From Trebonia sp035294225 (GTDB lineage Bacteria; Actinomycetota; Actinomycetes; Streptosporangiales; Streptosporangiaceae), in NCBI GenBank assembly GCA_035294225.1, contig DATGLH010000078.1, forward strand, positions 1-28,421: a stretch of 28,421 nucleotides of DNA. Reading direction: 5' to 3'. This document shows positions 12,621 to 20,760 of this stretch, piece after piece. The position numbers and the translations under genes are program-made. The notes beneath the pieces are model-generated. The model saw only the letters and a program-made list of their open reading frames with translations. It was not told the DNA's origin and did not search any database. The first letter of the stretch is position 1. Each line of letters opens with the position of its first letter.

Positions 12621-15058
12621 AGAAGGCCCAGCGGCCAGCGCAGGGACTCGTCTATGAAGGCGGACGCCCGAGAGAAGAAGACATCCTGACCCGCAGGCCG
12701 CTGCCCATCTGGGACCGGGTCCGGTGGCTACTGCTGCTGGCCGCCATCTGGCTGGTACTCGTCCTCACGGTCATGGGTGACAACCCGCTCATCGGGTTCG
12801 TCGACGCGATGCGCATCGAAGTGAGCGTGGGCTGGTGGGTCTTCGTCCTGGCCGGCCTTGAGGTCGTACACCAGATCCACCTCCTGACCTGCGAGCACTG
12901 GGCCGGGTACAACCAGTTCTGGCTCAACAAGGTCTGGGGCGCGTGGGATCGGGCGACCAGGCGCAAGCTCTCCGACTGGACCCGGTTCCGCATCGGCAGG
13001 GTGCTGTTCTGGGTGCTCCTCATCGTCGTCGTCGCGATCGTCACGGGCAAGATCATCCACCTGCCGCCGGCGCTGGCGATCTCGACACTGCCCGCGATCG
13101 TCTGGCACTCGCTGCCGTTCGTGATCCAGATCCTGTTCGGGCTCGTGTTCGTGGTCGCCCAGTTCGCCGCGCTGTTCTGGTTCCTGTCCCGGGGCGGCGT
13201 GGACGTCTACTACCCGGACGACATCAAGACCAGGTTCTCCGACGTGTGGGGGCAGGACCACGTCCTCGAGCGGGTGAAGGAAAACATCATCTTCCTGGAG
13301 AACCCCGAGGTCGTCGAGGACCGGGGCGGCTACGTGCCGGGCGGCATCCTGCTCTGGGGGCCGCCGGGCACCGGCAAGACGCTGATGGCCGAGGCGGTCG
13401 CCGGAGAGACGGGCAAGCCGTACGTGTTCGTCGACCCGGGCGCCTTCATCAACATGTTCTTCGGCGTCGGCGTCCTCAAGGTGAAGGGCCTGTTCCGCAA
13501 GCTGCGCAAGCTCGCGCTGCGCTACGGCGGCGTGATCGTCTTCTTCGACGAGGCCGACTCGCTCGGCAACCGCGGCATCGTCACGCAGGGCGTGCCCGGG
13601 GGCGGCGTGACCGGCTCCTCGGCCTTCTCGGCAAGCGGCTGCCATGGCTTCTCCTACCTGTCGCCGGACACCCAGTGGCTGCTGGCCCGGGATGCCATGG
13701 CCGCTGCGCTGCCGGAGGACGGCCCGGCCGTCCGCCGGAACCGGCAGATCATCGGCGCCGGGCTGAACGGCGGGGGCGGCGGCGGCATGGGCACGCTGCA
13801 GGCACTGCTCACCGAGCTGTCCGGGCTGAAGAAACCGCGCGGCTTCGTCAACCGGGTGCTGCGGCGCGCCCTTGGCATGCGGCCCAAGCCCCCGCCCAAG
13901 TACCGCATCCTGGTGATGATGGCGACCAACATGCCATCGGCGCTGGATGAGGCGCTGCTGCGGCCGGGCCGCATCGACCGCATCTACCGGGTCGGCTATC
14001 CGTCCAAGGCGGGGCGGATCCGCACCTACGAGGGATACCTCGCCAAGGTGCAGCACGAGCTGACCGCCGAGCAGATCGACAAGCTCGCCACGATCACCCC
14101 GTACGCGACCGGCGCCACCATCAAGGACCTGGTCAACGAGGCGCTCATCACCGCGATCAGGGACGGCCGCGACGTCATCACCTGGCCGGACGTGATCAAG
14201 GCCAAGCAGCTCAAGGAACTCGGGCCGCCGGAGGACGTGGAGTATATCGAGCGGGAGCGGCACGCCGTCGCGATCCACGAGGCGTGCCACGCGGTGGTCG
14301 CCTACCGGACCCGCCAGCACATGGAGATCGACATCGCCACGATCGAGAAGGGCAGCGACTACCTCGGGATGGTGGCGAGCGTCAAGCCGGAGGACCAGTT
14401 CACCCGGTGGCGCAGCGAGTACGAGGCCGACATCCTGGTGTCGCTCGCCTCGCTGGCCGGGGAGCGGATGTTCTTCGACAGCGACAGCTCGTCCGGCGTG
14501 TCCGGCGACCTCGAGTCCGCGACCACCGTGGCCTCCTACATGGAAGGCTTCTGGGGCATGGGCACCACGGTTTCCTCGTACTCTTCGGCTCGCCGCCTGG
14601 AGGTCGGCTCGCCCGGCGGCGGCCGGCCCGGTGCCAACGGCGAGGATCCGTCGCTGCGGGCCAGGCACGCGCTCGCCGACCGGATCGAGGACAACCTGTC
14701 CGCGCTGCTCGCCCGGGCCGAGGCCATCCTGCGCGACAACGAACGGCACGTGCTGGCGCTCGCGCACGCACTCGAGACGCACAAGACGCTCAGCGGCGAG
14801 GACGTGACGGCGGTCTTCGAGGGCGGGCGCGGCCCGCTGGTCGACGGCACCCCGTACGCGGACGACCAGTTCATCGCCAGGCTGCGCGAGTACCACCTGG
14901 CGGCCAAGCGCGCGCACCGCGAGCACAGCCAGCCGCAGCTCCCGCTGCCGGCAGCGGTGCCCGCCATGGTCAACGGCGCGGTCGTCGCGGACGGGTCGTA
15001 CGGCACGCCGGCCTACGAGCCGCCGCCGTTGTACGGGCCGCCGGACGGGCAAGCCTGA
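12617..15058 (+). CDS. FtsH-like membrane AAA+ zinc metalloprotease with four predicted membrane segments
   Basis: An 813-residue protein. Hydrophobic segments lie near 35-53, 71-88, 128-145 and 167-190, whereas standard FtsH has two. The AAA+ module follows: Walker A GPPGTGKT at 248-255, pore-loop FFGVG at 281-285, Walker B VIVFFDEAD at 306-314, second region of homology near 429-451 with LRPGRIDR. A Gly-rich insert of about 70 residues (318-390) separates Walker B from it. The M41 protease domain has HEACH at 554-558 and a candidate third zinc ligand D631 in SGDLESAT. It would extract and degrade membrane proteins using ATP. Expected key residues are present, so activity is likely. It is coupled to the lipoprotein gene and followed 3 nt later by a small HEXXH protein. 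It is clearly a divergent paralogue, not the housekeeping ftsH. Confidence 0.85.
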   Translation: MKKAQRPAQGLVYEGGRPREEDILTRRPLPIWDRVRWLLLLAAIWLVLVLTVMGDNPLIGFVDAMRIEVSVGWWVFVLAGLEVVHQIHLLTCEHWAGYNQFWLNKVWGAWDRATRRKLSDWTRFRIGRVLFWVLLIVVVAIVTGKIIHLPPALAISTLPAIVWHSLPFVIQILFGLVFVVAQFAALFWFLSRGGVDVYYPDDIKTRFSDVWGQDHVLERVKENIIFLENPEVVEDRGGYVPGGILLWGPPGTGKTLMAEAVAGETGKPYVFVDPGAFINMFFGVGVLKVKGLFRKLRKLALRYGGVIVFFDEADSLGNRGIVTQGVPGGGVTGSSAFSASGCHGFSYLSPDTQWLLARDAMAAALPEDGPAVRRNRQIIGAGLNGGGGGGMGTLQALLTELSGLKKPRGFVNRVLRRALGMRPKPPPKYRILVMMATNMPSALDEALLRPGRIDRIYRVGYPSKAGRIRTYEGYLAKVQHELTAEQIDKLATITPYATGATIKDLVNEALITAIRDGRDVITWPDVIKAKQLKELGPPEDVEYIERERHAVAIHEACHAVVAYRTRQHMEIDIATIEKGSDYLGMVASVKPEDQFTRWRSEYEADILVSLASLAGERMFFDSDSSSGVSGDLESATTVASYMEGFWGMGTTVSSYSSARRLEVGSPGGGRPGANGEDPSLRARHALADRIEDNLSALLARAEAILRDNERHVLALAHALETHKTLSGEDVTAVFEGGRGPLVDGTPYADDQFIARLREYHLAAKRAHREHSQPQLPLPAAVPAMVNGAVVADGSYGTPAYEPPPLYGPPDGQA

Positions 15059-15061
15059 CCC

Positions 15062-15562
15062 GTGCGCGCGCGGCATCGGGTGCGGTTCGCGGTCAACCTG
15101 GCCAACGGCTCCACGCTGGCCGGCCTGGGCGTGGCGCTGGCTGGCCGCGCCCGGCTGGCGCGGAGCGCGGACGGGCTGCTGGCCGGCACCGGCTACCGGC
15201 TGCCGATGCCGGCCGTCCCCGCGTTCACCCTGGGCAACGTGATCGTTACCCGCCGGGACTCGCTGTCCGCGGGCACCGCGCTGTTCCGGCACGAGGCCCG
15301 CCATGCCACGCAGTACGCCTGGTGCGGCGGGCTCCTCATGCTGCCGCTGTACTTCGCCTCGGCGGGCGTGTCCTGGGTGCTGTGCGGCGACTTCGGCGCG
15401 TGGAACGCGTTCGAGCGGCGGGCCGGGCTGAGCGACGGCGGTTACCTCGACCGCCCGTTCCGGCCTATCTGGATACGCCGCGCAGCAGCCGCTCCCGGTG
15501 ACCGCGATCCTGGTCCGGCACCAGCCGCACCCGGCGGATCGACCGCCAGCCCTTCCCCGTGA
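15062..15562 (+). CDS. Small membrane protein with an HEARH (HEXXH-type) motif, function unknown
   Basis: A 166-residue protein. Residues 77-81 read HEARH, matching the zinc-binding HEXXH motif, in the context FRHEARHATQYAWCGG, directly followed by a hydrophobic segment (91-109) that could be a membrane helix. No family is recognised with certainty; the motif with flanking residues suggests a minimal zinc protease or a remnant of one. The GTG start at 15062 lies 3 nt after the FtsH-like stop, so it is the third gene of that operon. Its last 32 codons overlap the 3' end of the convergent cyclase gene, and the terminal Ala/Pro-rich tail may be non-functional. Confidence 0.65.
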   Translation: MRARHRVRFAVNLANGSTLAGLGVALAGRARLARSADGLLAGTGYRLPMPAVPAFTLGNVIVTRRDSLSAGTALFRHEARHATQYAWCGGLLMLPLYFASAGVSWVLCGDFGAWNAFERRAGLSDGGYLDRPFRPIWIRRAAAAPGDRDPGPAPAAPGGSTASPSP

Positions 15563-16277
15563 GCAGGAACTCACCGGGGAACTCCCCGGGCCGGGCAAGC
15601 GCGGCGATCCCGTTCATGATCGCCTGCTGATCGGCCCAGCGGCGCTCGGCCGCCGCGCGCGCGTCCACCACGTCGGTGACCTCGCCGGTCGCGAGGTCGA
15701 TCCCCGCCAGGCATGCGGTGCCCGCGACGTTGGCCCAGACCAGGCCGCCGGACCAGGCGAGGTCGTTCAGCCCGCGGACCCGGCTGCCCCCGCAACGGAC
15801 GTGGACCACCGCCCGCGGTTCCAGGGTGGCCGGATCCCGCCGGACCAGTTCGCCGGTGCCGTCGCTCGTCACGACCTCCCCGGCCTCGCCGACGGCCGCA
15901 GCCTGCCCGGCCTGCCCGGTGACCGCTCCCTGCCCGGCCTGCCCGGTGACCGCGCAGATCCCCCACCCTTCGCGGTTGTACCGGACCTTCTCGCGCAGTT
16001 CGAGCGTGGCCGCGTCCCACCGCAGCGCGACCCGTTCCTTCCAGGTGAGCTGCCAGATGCCGTCGCCCACCCGGCAGATGCCCTCGCCGAACAGTTCGGG
16101 CGGCAGTTCAGCCTGCGCCGCGGGCGCGGACGCGCCGATCTCATACCGCTTGAGCAGGGATTTGCCGTAGTTCCCTGTGGATTCCCAGATCGTCCCGCCC
16201 TCGGCGATCAGCCCTTGGGTGAACCCGCGCTCAGGATGCGGCACCTTCCGCACCACCCGCACCCGGTGAAACCGCAC
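15465..16277 (-). CDS. Glutaminyl-peptide cyclotransferase (Glu_cyclase_2 family)
   Basis: About 270 residues of the plant/bacterial beta-propeller glutaminyl cyclase family, which converts N-terminal Gln to pyroglutamate. Family landmarks are in order: FTQGLIAEGGTIWESTGNYG, then LFGEGI and IWQLTWKER, YNREGWGIC, SDGTGELVRRDP, LNDLAW, and NGIAA followed by FLLTGKGW near the end. A low-complexity insert (AVTGQAGQ twice) breaks the chain between REGWGIC and SDGTGEL. Start GTG 16277 is the first plausible one; the ribosome site is weak and open frame upstream to 16694 is non-coding-like. No signal peptide is seen with this start, though relatives are often exported. The gene ends inside the convergent HEARH gene by 98 bp. 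Confidence 0.82.
   Translation of the reverse strand: MRFHRVRVVRKVPHPERGFTQGLIAEGGTIWESTGNYGKSLLKRYEIGASAPAAQAELPPELFGEGICRVGDGIWQLTWKERVALRWDAATLELREKVRYNREGWGICAVTGQAGQGAVTGQAGQAAAVGEAGEVVTSDGTGELVRRDPATLEPRAVVHVRCGGSRVRGLNDLAWSGGLVWANVAGTACLAGIDLATGEVTDVVDARAAAERRWADQQAIMNGIAALARPGEFPGEFLLTGKGWRSIRRVRLVPDQDRGHRERLLRGVSR
15903..15953 (-). repeat. Two 24-bp in-frame units (27-bp period) within the cyclase gene
   Basis: Identical 24-bp units sit at 15903-15926 and 15930-15953, coding for duplicated VTGQAGQ segments. They fall in a loop that the family normally lacks. Confidence 0.75.
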
Positions 16278-16519
16278 GACCCGATTATCCCGCCGCCCGC
16301 GTGGCCGCGCGCCGTCCGGGCGTGAGCGCGGGCCGGGCGCGGGGAGGAACCGGCATCCCCCGTCACGCCAGTTGGCTGATTTTTCACTTCGCACACCGCA
16401 CGACCACTTCGCTGCCCGGAATGCCCGATATGTCCATGCGAAAAGTGTGCGAGGTGAAAATGAGAGCGCCCCGCGCGAGACGGTGCCGCGGAGACGGTTA
16501 CCGCCGCCGCGGAGAAGGC
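16278..16519. promoter_or_regulatory. Gap between ETF operon end and cyclase, with an inverted repeat
   Basis: This 242-bp gap holds the 3' end of the ETF operon and the cyclase promoter. A 16-bp inverted repeat with one mismatch (16381-16396 with 16445-16460) spans it, and CACTTCGC recurs at 16385-16392 and 16405-16412 with a related reverse copy at 16450-16457. No gene is seen. Confidence 0.45.
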
Positions 16520-17494
16520 TCACGCTCGGGAGCGGAGGGCCTTCACCAGGGCGGGCACGACCTCGTGCAGGTCGCCGATGACCGCGTAGTCGGCACGCGC
16601 CACCATGGGTGCGCCGGGGTCGGTATTGATCGCGATGATGTGCTTCGCGCCCGAACATCCCGCGATGTGCTGGATGGCGCCGCTGATCCCGCACGCCAGG
16701 TAGAGGTCGGGGGTGATCTTGGTGCCGGTCTGGCCGACCTGCTGGGTGTGCGGGCGCCAGCCCTCGGAGGTTACCACGCGGGAGACGCCGACCACGCCGC
16801 CGAGCAGCGCCGCCAGTTCGTCGAGCGGGGCGAACCCCTCCGCGCTGCCGACCCCGCGGCCGCCGCCGACGACCACCCGCGCGGTAGCCAGCGACGCGCC
16901 GCCCGCCCCGGCAGGCTCCTCGGCGGCGCGCACGGCCAGGTCGCCCGCGTGCAGCGACGGCGAGACGAGGTGCGCGGCGGCCGCACCGGGCACGGCGGCC
17001 GGCGCGGCGGAGACGGCGTCGGCGGCCACCGTCAGCAGCGCGGCCGGCGCCTCCAGCACGGCCTCTTCGAGCAGCAGCCCGCCCCAGCGCTGCCGGACGA
17101 CCGCGAGCGCGCCGTCTGGGGACGCCGAGACCGCGGTGCAGTTCGCCGCCATCGGCAGGCCGGTGATCGCGCCCAGGTGCGCGAGCACCTCATTCCCGCG
17201 GTCCGTGCCGGCCGCGACAACGGCCGGCGGGACGGCGGCGGCCGCGTCGCCGAGGCCGTCCAGGCCGCCGAGCAGCCCGCCGAGCGCCCGGGCCCACGCC
17301 TGCGGCGCGTAGCCGTCGATGCCGGAGACCACGTACACGTCGGCGGCCCCGTAGGCCGCCAGTTCGGCGAGCGGCGGGTCGGCGAAGGTGACGGCGGCGA
17401 GGCCGCCGGGCAGGTCCCGGGCCAGCGTCAGCGCTCGCAGCGAGGCATCCGCCACGGCGTCGCCGTCCACCTCTACCAGGCAGAACACGGTCAT
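16520..17494 (-). CDS. etfA: Electron transfer flavoprotein alpha subunit
   Basis: A 324-residue ETF alpha subunit. The C-terminal FAD domain is intact: GGGRGVGSAEGF near 214-225, then GQTGTKITPDLYLACGISGAIQH and INTDPGAPMVARADYAVIGDL, which bind FAD. It accepts electrons from flavin dehydrogenases with ETF beta and passes them to ETF-ubiquinone/menaquinone oxidoreductase. Start ATG 17494 overlaps the ETF beta stop by 4 bp (ATGA), so it is the last gene of the eight-gene minus-strand operon. The pairing with a dimethylglycine dehydrogenase-like gene suggests a dedicated electron acceptor. Confidence 0.93.
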   Translation of the reverse strand: MTVFCLVEVDGDAVADASLRALTLARDLPGGLAAVTFADPPLAELAAYGAADVYVVSGIDGYAPQAWARALGGLLGGLDGLGDAAAAVPPAVVAAGTDRGNEVLAHLGAITGLPMAANCTAVSASPDGALAVVRQRWGGLLLEEAVLEAPAALLTVAADAVSAAPAAVPGAAAAHLVSPSLHAGDLAVRAAEEPAGAGGASLATARVVVGGGRGVGSAEGFAPLDELAALLGGVVGVSRVVTSEGWRPHTQQVGQTGTKITPDLYLACGISGAIQHIAGCSGAKHIIAINTDPGAPMVARADYAVIGDLHEVVPALVKALRSRA

Positions 17495-18258
17495 GAGACC
17501 ACCCCGAGCCCGACGAGCACCGAAACGAGCGCCGGCACCGCGTCCGCGCCGTGCCCGAGCACCGTCGCCTGGCGGCGTGCGGCCGGCGGCACGCGCAGCG
17601 ACGTCATCCGCAGGCCCGGGTCCGCGGTGAACGGGACCGGCACCCGGGTCACCGCCGCCCGCTTGGCGCGCAGCCGCCCTGGCAGCGACGGGTAGCGCGG
17701 CAGGTTGATCCCCTCCTTCACGGTCACCACGGCGGGGAGCGGCAGCGAGAACGCCTCGGTCACGCCCCGGTACTCGCGCCGCGCCTCCAGGGACGCCGCA
17801 GAGACCGACAGGGCCTTGACACCGGTCGCCACCGGCCAGCCGAGCAGGTGCGCCAGCCGGACGCCGACCTGGTAGTCTCCGGTGTCGGCCGCCTCGTTGC
17901 CCAGCAGCACGAGATCGAACCCGCCCGAGGCGGCCACCGAGTGCAGCGCGGCAGCCGTCGCCATGGGCCCGAACTCCTCGCCGCCGGTCTCGAGCAGCAC
18001 CGCCGAAGAGGCCCCCAGGGCGAGGCACGACCGCAACTGCTCCTCCGCCTCGGCCGGCCCCAGCGACACCACCGTCACCGAGCCGCCGTACCGCTCGCAC
18101 AGCCGCACGGCCTCCTCGACCGCGCACTCCTCGTGCGGGCTGATCGTGAACCCCGACATCCGGGTGTCGACGCCGCGCCCGTCACCGGTCAGCGCGATCG
18201 CACCGCCGACCGTCGGCACCCGTTTGACGCAGACGAGAACCTCCATCGCGGGACTCAC
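17491..18258 (-). CDS. etfB: Electron transfer flavoprotein beta subunit
   Basis: A 255-residue protein with typical ETF beta features: MEVLVCVKRVP near the start, SPHEECAVEEAVRLCE, GNEAADTGDYQVGVRLAHLLGWP in the nucleotide-binding region, and VTVKEGINLPRYPSLPGRLRAK. GTG 18258 overlaps the flavoprotein stop (GTGA), while ATG 18246 (MEVLVC) fits the family N-terminus better; either is possible. It lies between the DMGDH-like gene and etfA, both overlapping by 4 bp, so strict coupling and roughly equal amounts are expected. Confidence 0.92.
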   Translation of the reverse strand: MSPAMEVLVCVKRVPTVGGAIALTGDGRGVDTRMSGFTISPHEECAVEEAVRLCERYGGSVTVVSLGPAEAEEQLRSCLALGASSAVLLETGGEEFGPMATAAALHSVAASGGFDLVLLGNEAADTGDYQVGVRLAHLLGWPVATGVKALSVSAASLEARREYRGVTEAFSLPLPAVVTVKEGINLPRYPSLPGRLRAKRAAVTRVPVPFTADPGLRMTSLRVPPAARRQATVLGHGADAVPALVSVLVGLGVVS

Positions 18259-20756
18259 CGCATCCGCGAGCCGGACGGGTCGAACACGGCACCGGAGCCT
18301 GCCACGGTCACCGGGTACTGCTCGCCCATGTACTCCACGAGCAGCGAGGTGCCCGCCGCCGCCAGGCCGGCGGGCAGGTACGCCATCAGCAGGTGCCGGC
18401 CCACCGACGGCCCGGACCCCGCCGACGTGACATACGACGGCCGCCCCCGCGCGTCGGTCAGCCGGGAGCCGTCCGGGGCCAGGATCGGCTCACCGCCGAG
18501 CATGTAGCGCGGCGTCCCGTCCGCGCTCTGGACCGAGTCCACCGTCAGCGTGCACAGCACCGCGGCGGGCGCCGCCGCCCGCTGCGCCAGGTAGGCGGCC
18601 TTCCCGATGAAGTCCTGCGGCTTGACCCGGGGCCGCGCCAGCCCCGCCTCCACCAGGTTGTACTCGGGCGTGAGCTCCGCGCCGAAGGCCCGGTAGCCCT
18701 TCTCGAGCCGCGCCGTCGTCCCGTAGACGCCGATCCCCACGGGAACCAGCCCGTGCGGCTGCCCGGCCGCCCACAGCAGGTCCCACACGTGCCCGGCCTG
18801 CTCGGCGGGCACGTACAGCTCCCAGCCGAACTCGCCCACGTAGGAGATCCGCGAGGCGAGAACGAGCGTTCCGCCGAGCTCGATCCATCCGAATGTCCCG
18901 AACGCGCGCGGCGGACTCTCGTCGCCATCGCGATTCACCGAGCCGAGCACGTCCCCGGCGCGGGGTCCCCACAGCCCGATCGTGGCCCACGCGGACGTGA
19001 CATCGCACAGCCGCGCGTCCTCCGGCAGGTGATCGGCGATCCACTTGGCGTCGGTCATCCCGGTCGACGCGCCGGTGACGACCCGGAACTCGCGCTCGCC
19101 GAGCCGCATGACCGTCAGGTCGGCCCGGATCCCCCCTTCCGGGGTGAGGAACGAGGTGTACACGACCCGGCCGGGCGGGACGTCAAGCTGCGCCACCGCG
19201 AGCGCCTGCAGGCCGGCCAGCGCGCCCGGCCCGGTCACGTCGAGCACGGCGAACGCGGACAGGTCGACCAGCCCGCAGGCGTCCCGCATCGCCAGGTGCT
19301 CGGCGTTGATGATGGGCGACCACCAGCGGGAATCCCATTCGGCCGGGCGCTCCATGACCCGCCCGGCGTACTTGGCCAGCAGCGGGGAGTTGCAGGCGTA
19401 CCAGTGCGGCCGCTCCCAGCGGGCGGTCTCGTGGTACACCGCGCCCAGGTCCCTGGTGCGCTCGTGCAGCGGGCTCACCCGCAGCGGCCGGCCGCCCTCG
19501 AACTGCTCGGCCGGGTGCACGATGCCGTACATCTTGTTGAAGCTCTCGGCGGCGCGGCCATGGACGAACCCGGTCGCCCGCGATGAAGGATAGAACCGTG
19601 CCGCGTCGGCCTCGTGCACGTCGACGGTCGGCGTCCTGCCCGACATCAGCTCGGCGACGGCGCGGCCGCAGCCGGGGCCTTCCTTGATCCAGCTCGCCGC
19701 CGCCACCCACAGGCCCCTCACCTCGGAGGTCTCGCCGAGCAGCGGGTGCCCGTCCGGGGTCATCGAGATCAGCCCGTTGATCGCGTACCTGATGCCGGCC
19801 TTCTCGTCGCCCAGCAGTTCCGGCATGAGCTCGAGGGCCTGGGCGAGCTGGGGGTCGAAGTCGTCGGCGGTAAACGGCAGCTCGGTCGGCGACAGCGCGG
19901 CCTCCTCGTTGGAGGGAATCACGTCCGGCGGGACGATGATCGGCCGGTGCGCGTACGAGCCCACCTCCATGTCGCCGCCGTGCTGGCGCTCGTACATGCC
20001 GCTGTCCATGTCGCGGACGATCGGGTAGGAGATCTCGCCGGCGGTCCCGGCGAACAGCGCGATCGGGCCGACGCTGATCATCTGGTGCACGACGGGGGTG
20101 AGCGCCAGGCGCGCCCCGGCCATCCGGGCGACCCGGGGCGACCACACGCCGCAGCAGATGACCACGTTCTCGCACCGGATCTCGCCGGCGGTCGTGACGA
20201 TCCCGCGGACGCGCCCGCCGGACACGGTGACGTCCGTGACCTCGACGCCGGATGCCACGGTGAGCGCCCCGGCGGCCTGCGCCTGCTCGCGCATCAGCGT
20301 GCCCGCCCGCAGCGAGTCCACCACGCCGACGGTGGGGAAGTACCCGCCGCCGAGGATCACCGACTCGTCCAGGTACGGGACGAGCTTCCCGACGCCCGCC
20401 GGGGTCAGCAGCTCGGCGGGGATGCCCCATGCCTTGGCCTGGGTGAGGCGGCGGCGGAGTTCGGTCATCCGCTCCGGGGTGCGGGCGACCTCGATGCCGC
20501 CGCTTTCGGTGAACACGCCGAGCTCCTTGTACTGCTCGGTGGAGTCCCTGGTCAGCTCGAACATCATCTTCGAGTACTCGATCGGGAAGATGAAGTTCGA
20601 CGCGTGCCCGGTGGACCCGCCCGGGTTCGGCAGCGGTCCCTTGTCCACCAGCACGACGTCGCGCCAGCCGAGCAGCGCCAGGTGGTGCACCAGGCTGTTG
20701 CCCACGATGCCCGCGCCGATCACGACGGCACTCGCCCGCGACGGTACTTCAGTCAT
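18255..20756 (-). CDS. Dimethylglycine/sarcosine dehydrogenase-like FAD- and THF-binding oxidoreductase
   Basis: An 833-residue two-part enzyme. The N-terminal DAO-type domain starts with VVIGAGIVGNS (about 11-21) and has GGSTGHASNF, where H51 matches the covalent flavinylation site of dimethylglycine oxidase-type enzymes. A middle FAD-linked domain follows, then a C-terminal GcvT-like aminomethyltransferase domain (about residues 430-830) that can trap the released formaldehyde equivalent as methylene-THF. The family oxidatively removes N-methyl groups from dimethylglycine or sarcosine. Immediate ETF genes argue for a dehydrogenase rather than an oxygen-using oxidase. ATG 20756 has a GGGG-rich site about 8 nt upstream, 4 nt after the DUF1638 stop. 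Open frame beyond 20756 is a shadow. Exact N-methyl substrate is not certain. Confidence 0.88.
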   Translation of the reverse strand: MTEVPSRASAVVIGAGIVGNSLVHHLALLGWRDVVLVDKGPLPNPGGSTGHASNFIFPIEYSKMMFELTRDSTEQYKELGVFTESGGIEVARTPERMTELRRRLTQAKAWGIPAELLTPAGVGKLVPYLDESVILGGGYFPTVGVVDSLRAGTLMREQAQAAGALTVASGVEVTDVTVSGGRVRGIVTTAGEIRCENVVICCGVWSPRVARMAGARLALTPVVHQMISVGPIALFAGTAGEISYPIVRDMDSGMYERQHGGDMEVGSYAHRPIIVPPDVIPSNEEAALSPTELPFTADDFDPQLAQALELMPELLGDEKAGIRYAINGLISMTPDGHPLLGETSEVRGLWVAAASWIKEGPGCGRAVAELMSGRTPTVDVHEADAARFYPSSRATGFVHGRAAESFNKMYGIVHPAEQFEGGRPLRVSPLHERTRDLGAVYHETARWERPHWYACNSPLLAKYAGRVMERPAEWDSRWWSPIINAEHLAMRDACGLVDLSAFAVLDVTGPGALAGLQALAVAQLDVPPGRVVYTSFLTPEGGIRADLTVMRLGEREFRVVTGASTGMTDAKWIADHLPEDARLCDVTSAWATIGLWGPRAGDVLGSVNRDGDESPPRAFGTFGWIELGGTLVLASRISYVGEFGWELYVPAEQAGHVWDLLWAAGQPHGLVPVGIGVYGTTARLEKGYRAFGAELTPEYNLVEAGLARPRVKPQDFIGKAAYLAQRAAAPAAVLCTLTVDSVQSADGTPRYMLGGEPILAPDGSRLTDARGRPSYVTSAGSGPSVGRHLLMAYLPAGLAAAGTSLLVEYMGEQYPVTVAGSGAVFDPSGSRMR

Positions 20757-20760
20757 GGCA

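Noticed and set aside
12728..15598. Long open frame (956 codons) on the minus strand opposite the FtsH-like gene
   Set aside because: It is a GC-rich antisense shadow with Arg/Gly/Pro/His-rich sequence and no motif, while the plus strand encodes a clear AAA+ protease.
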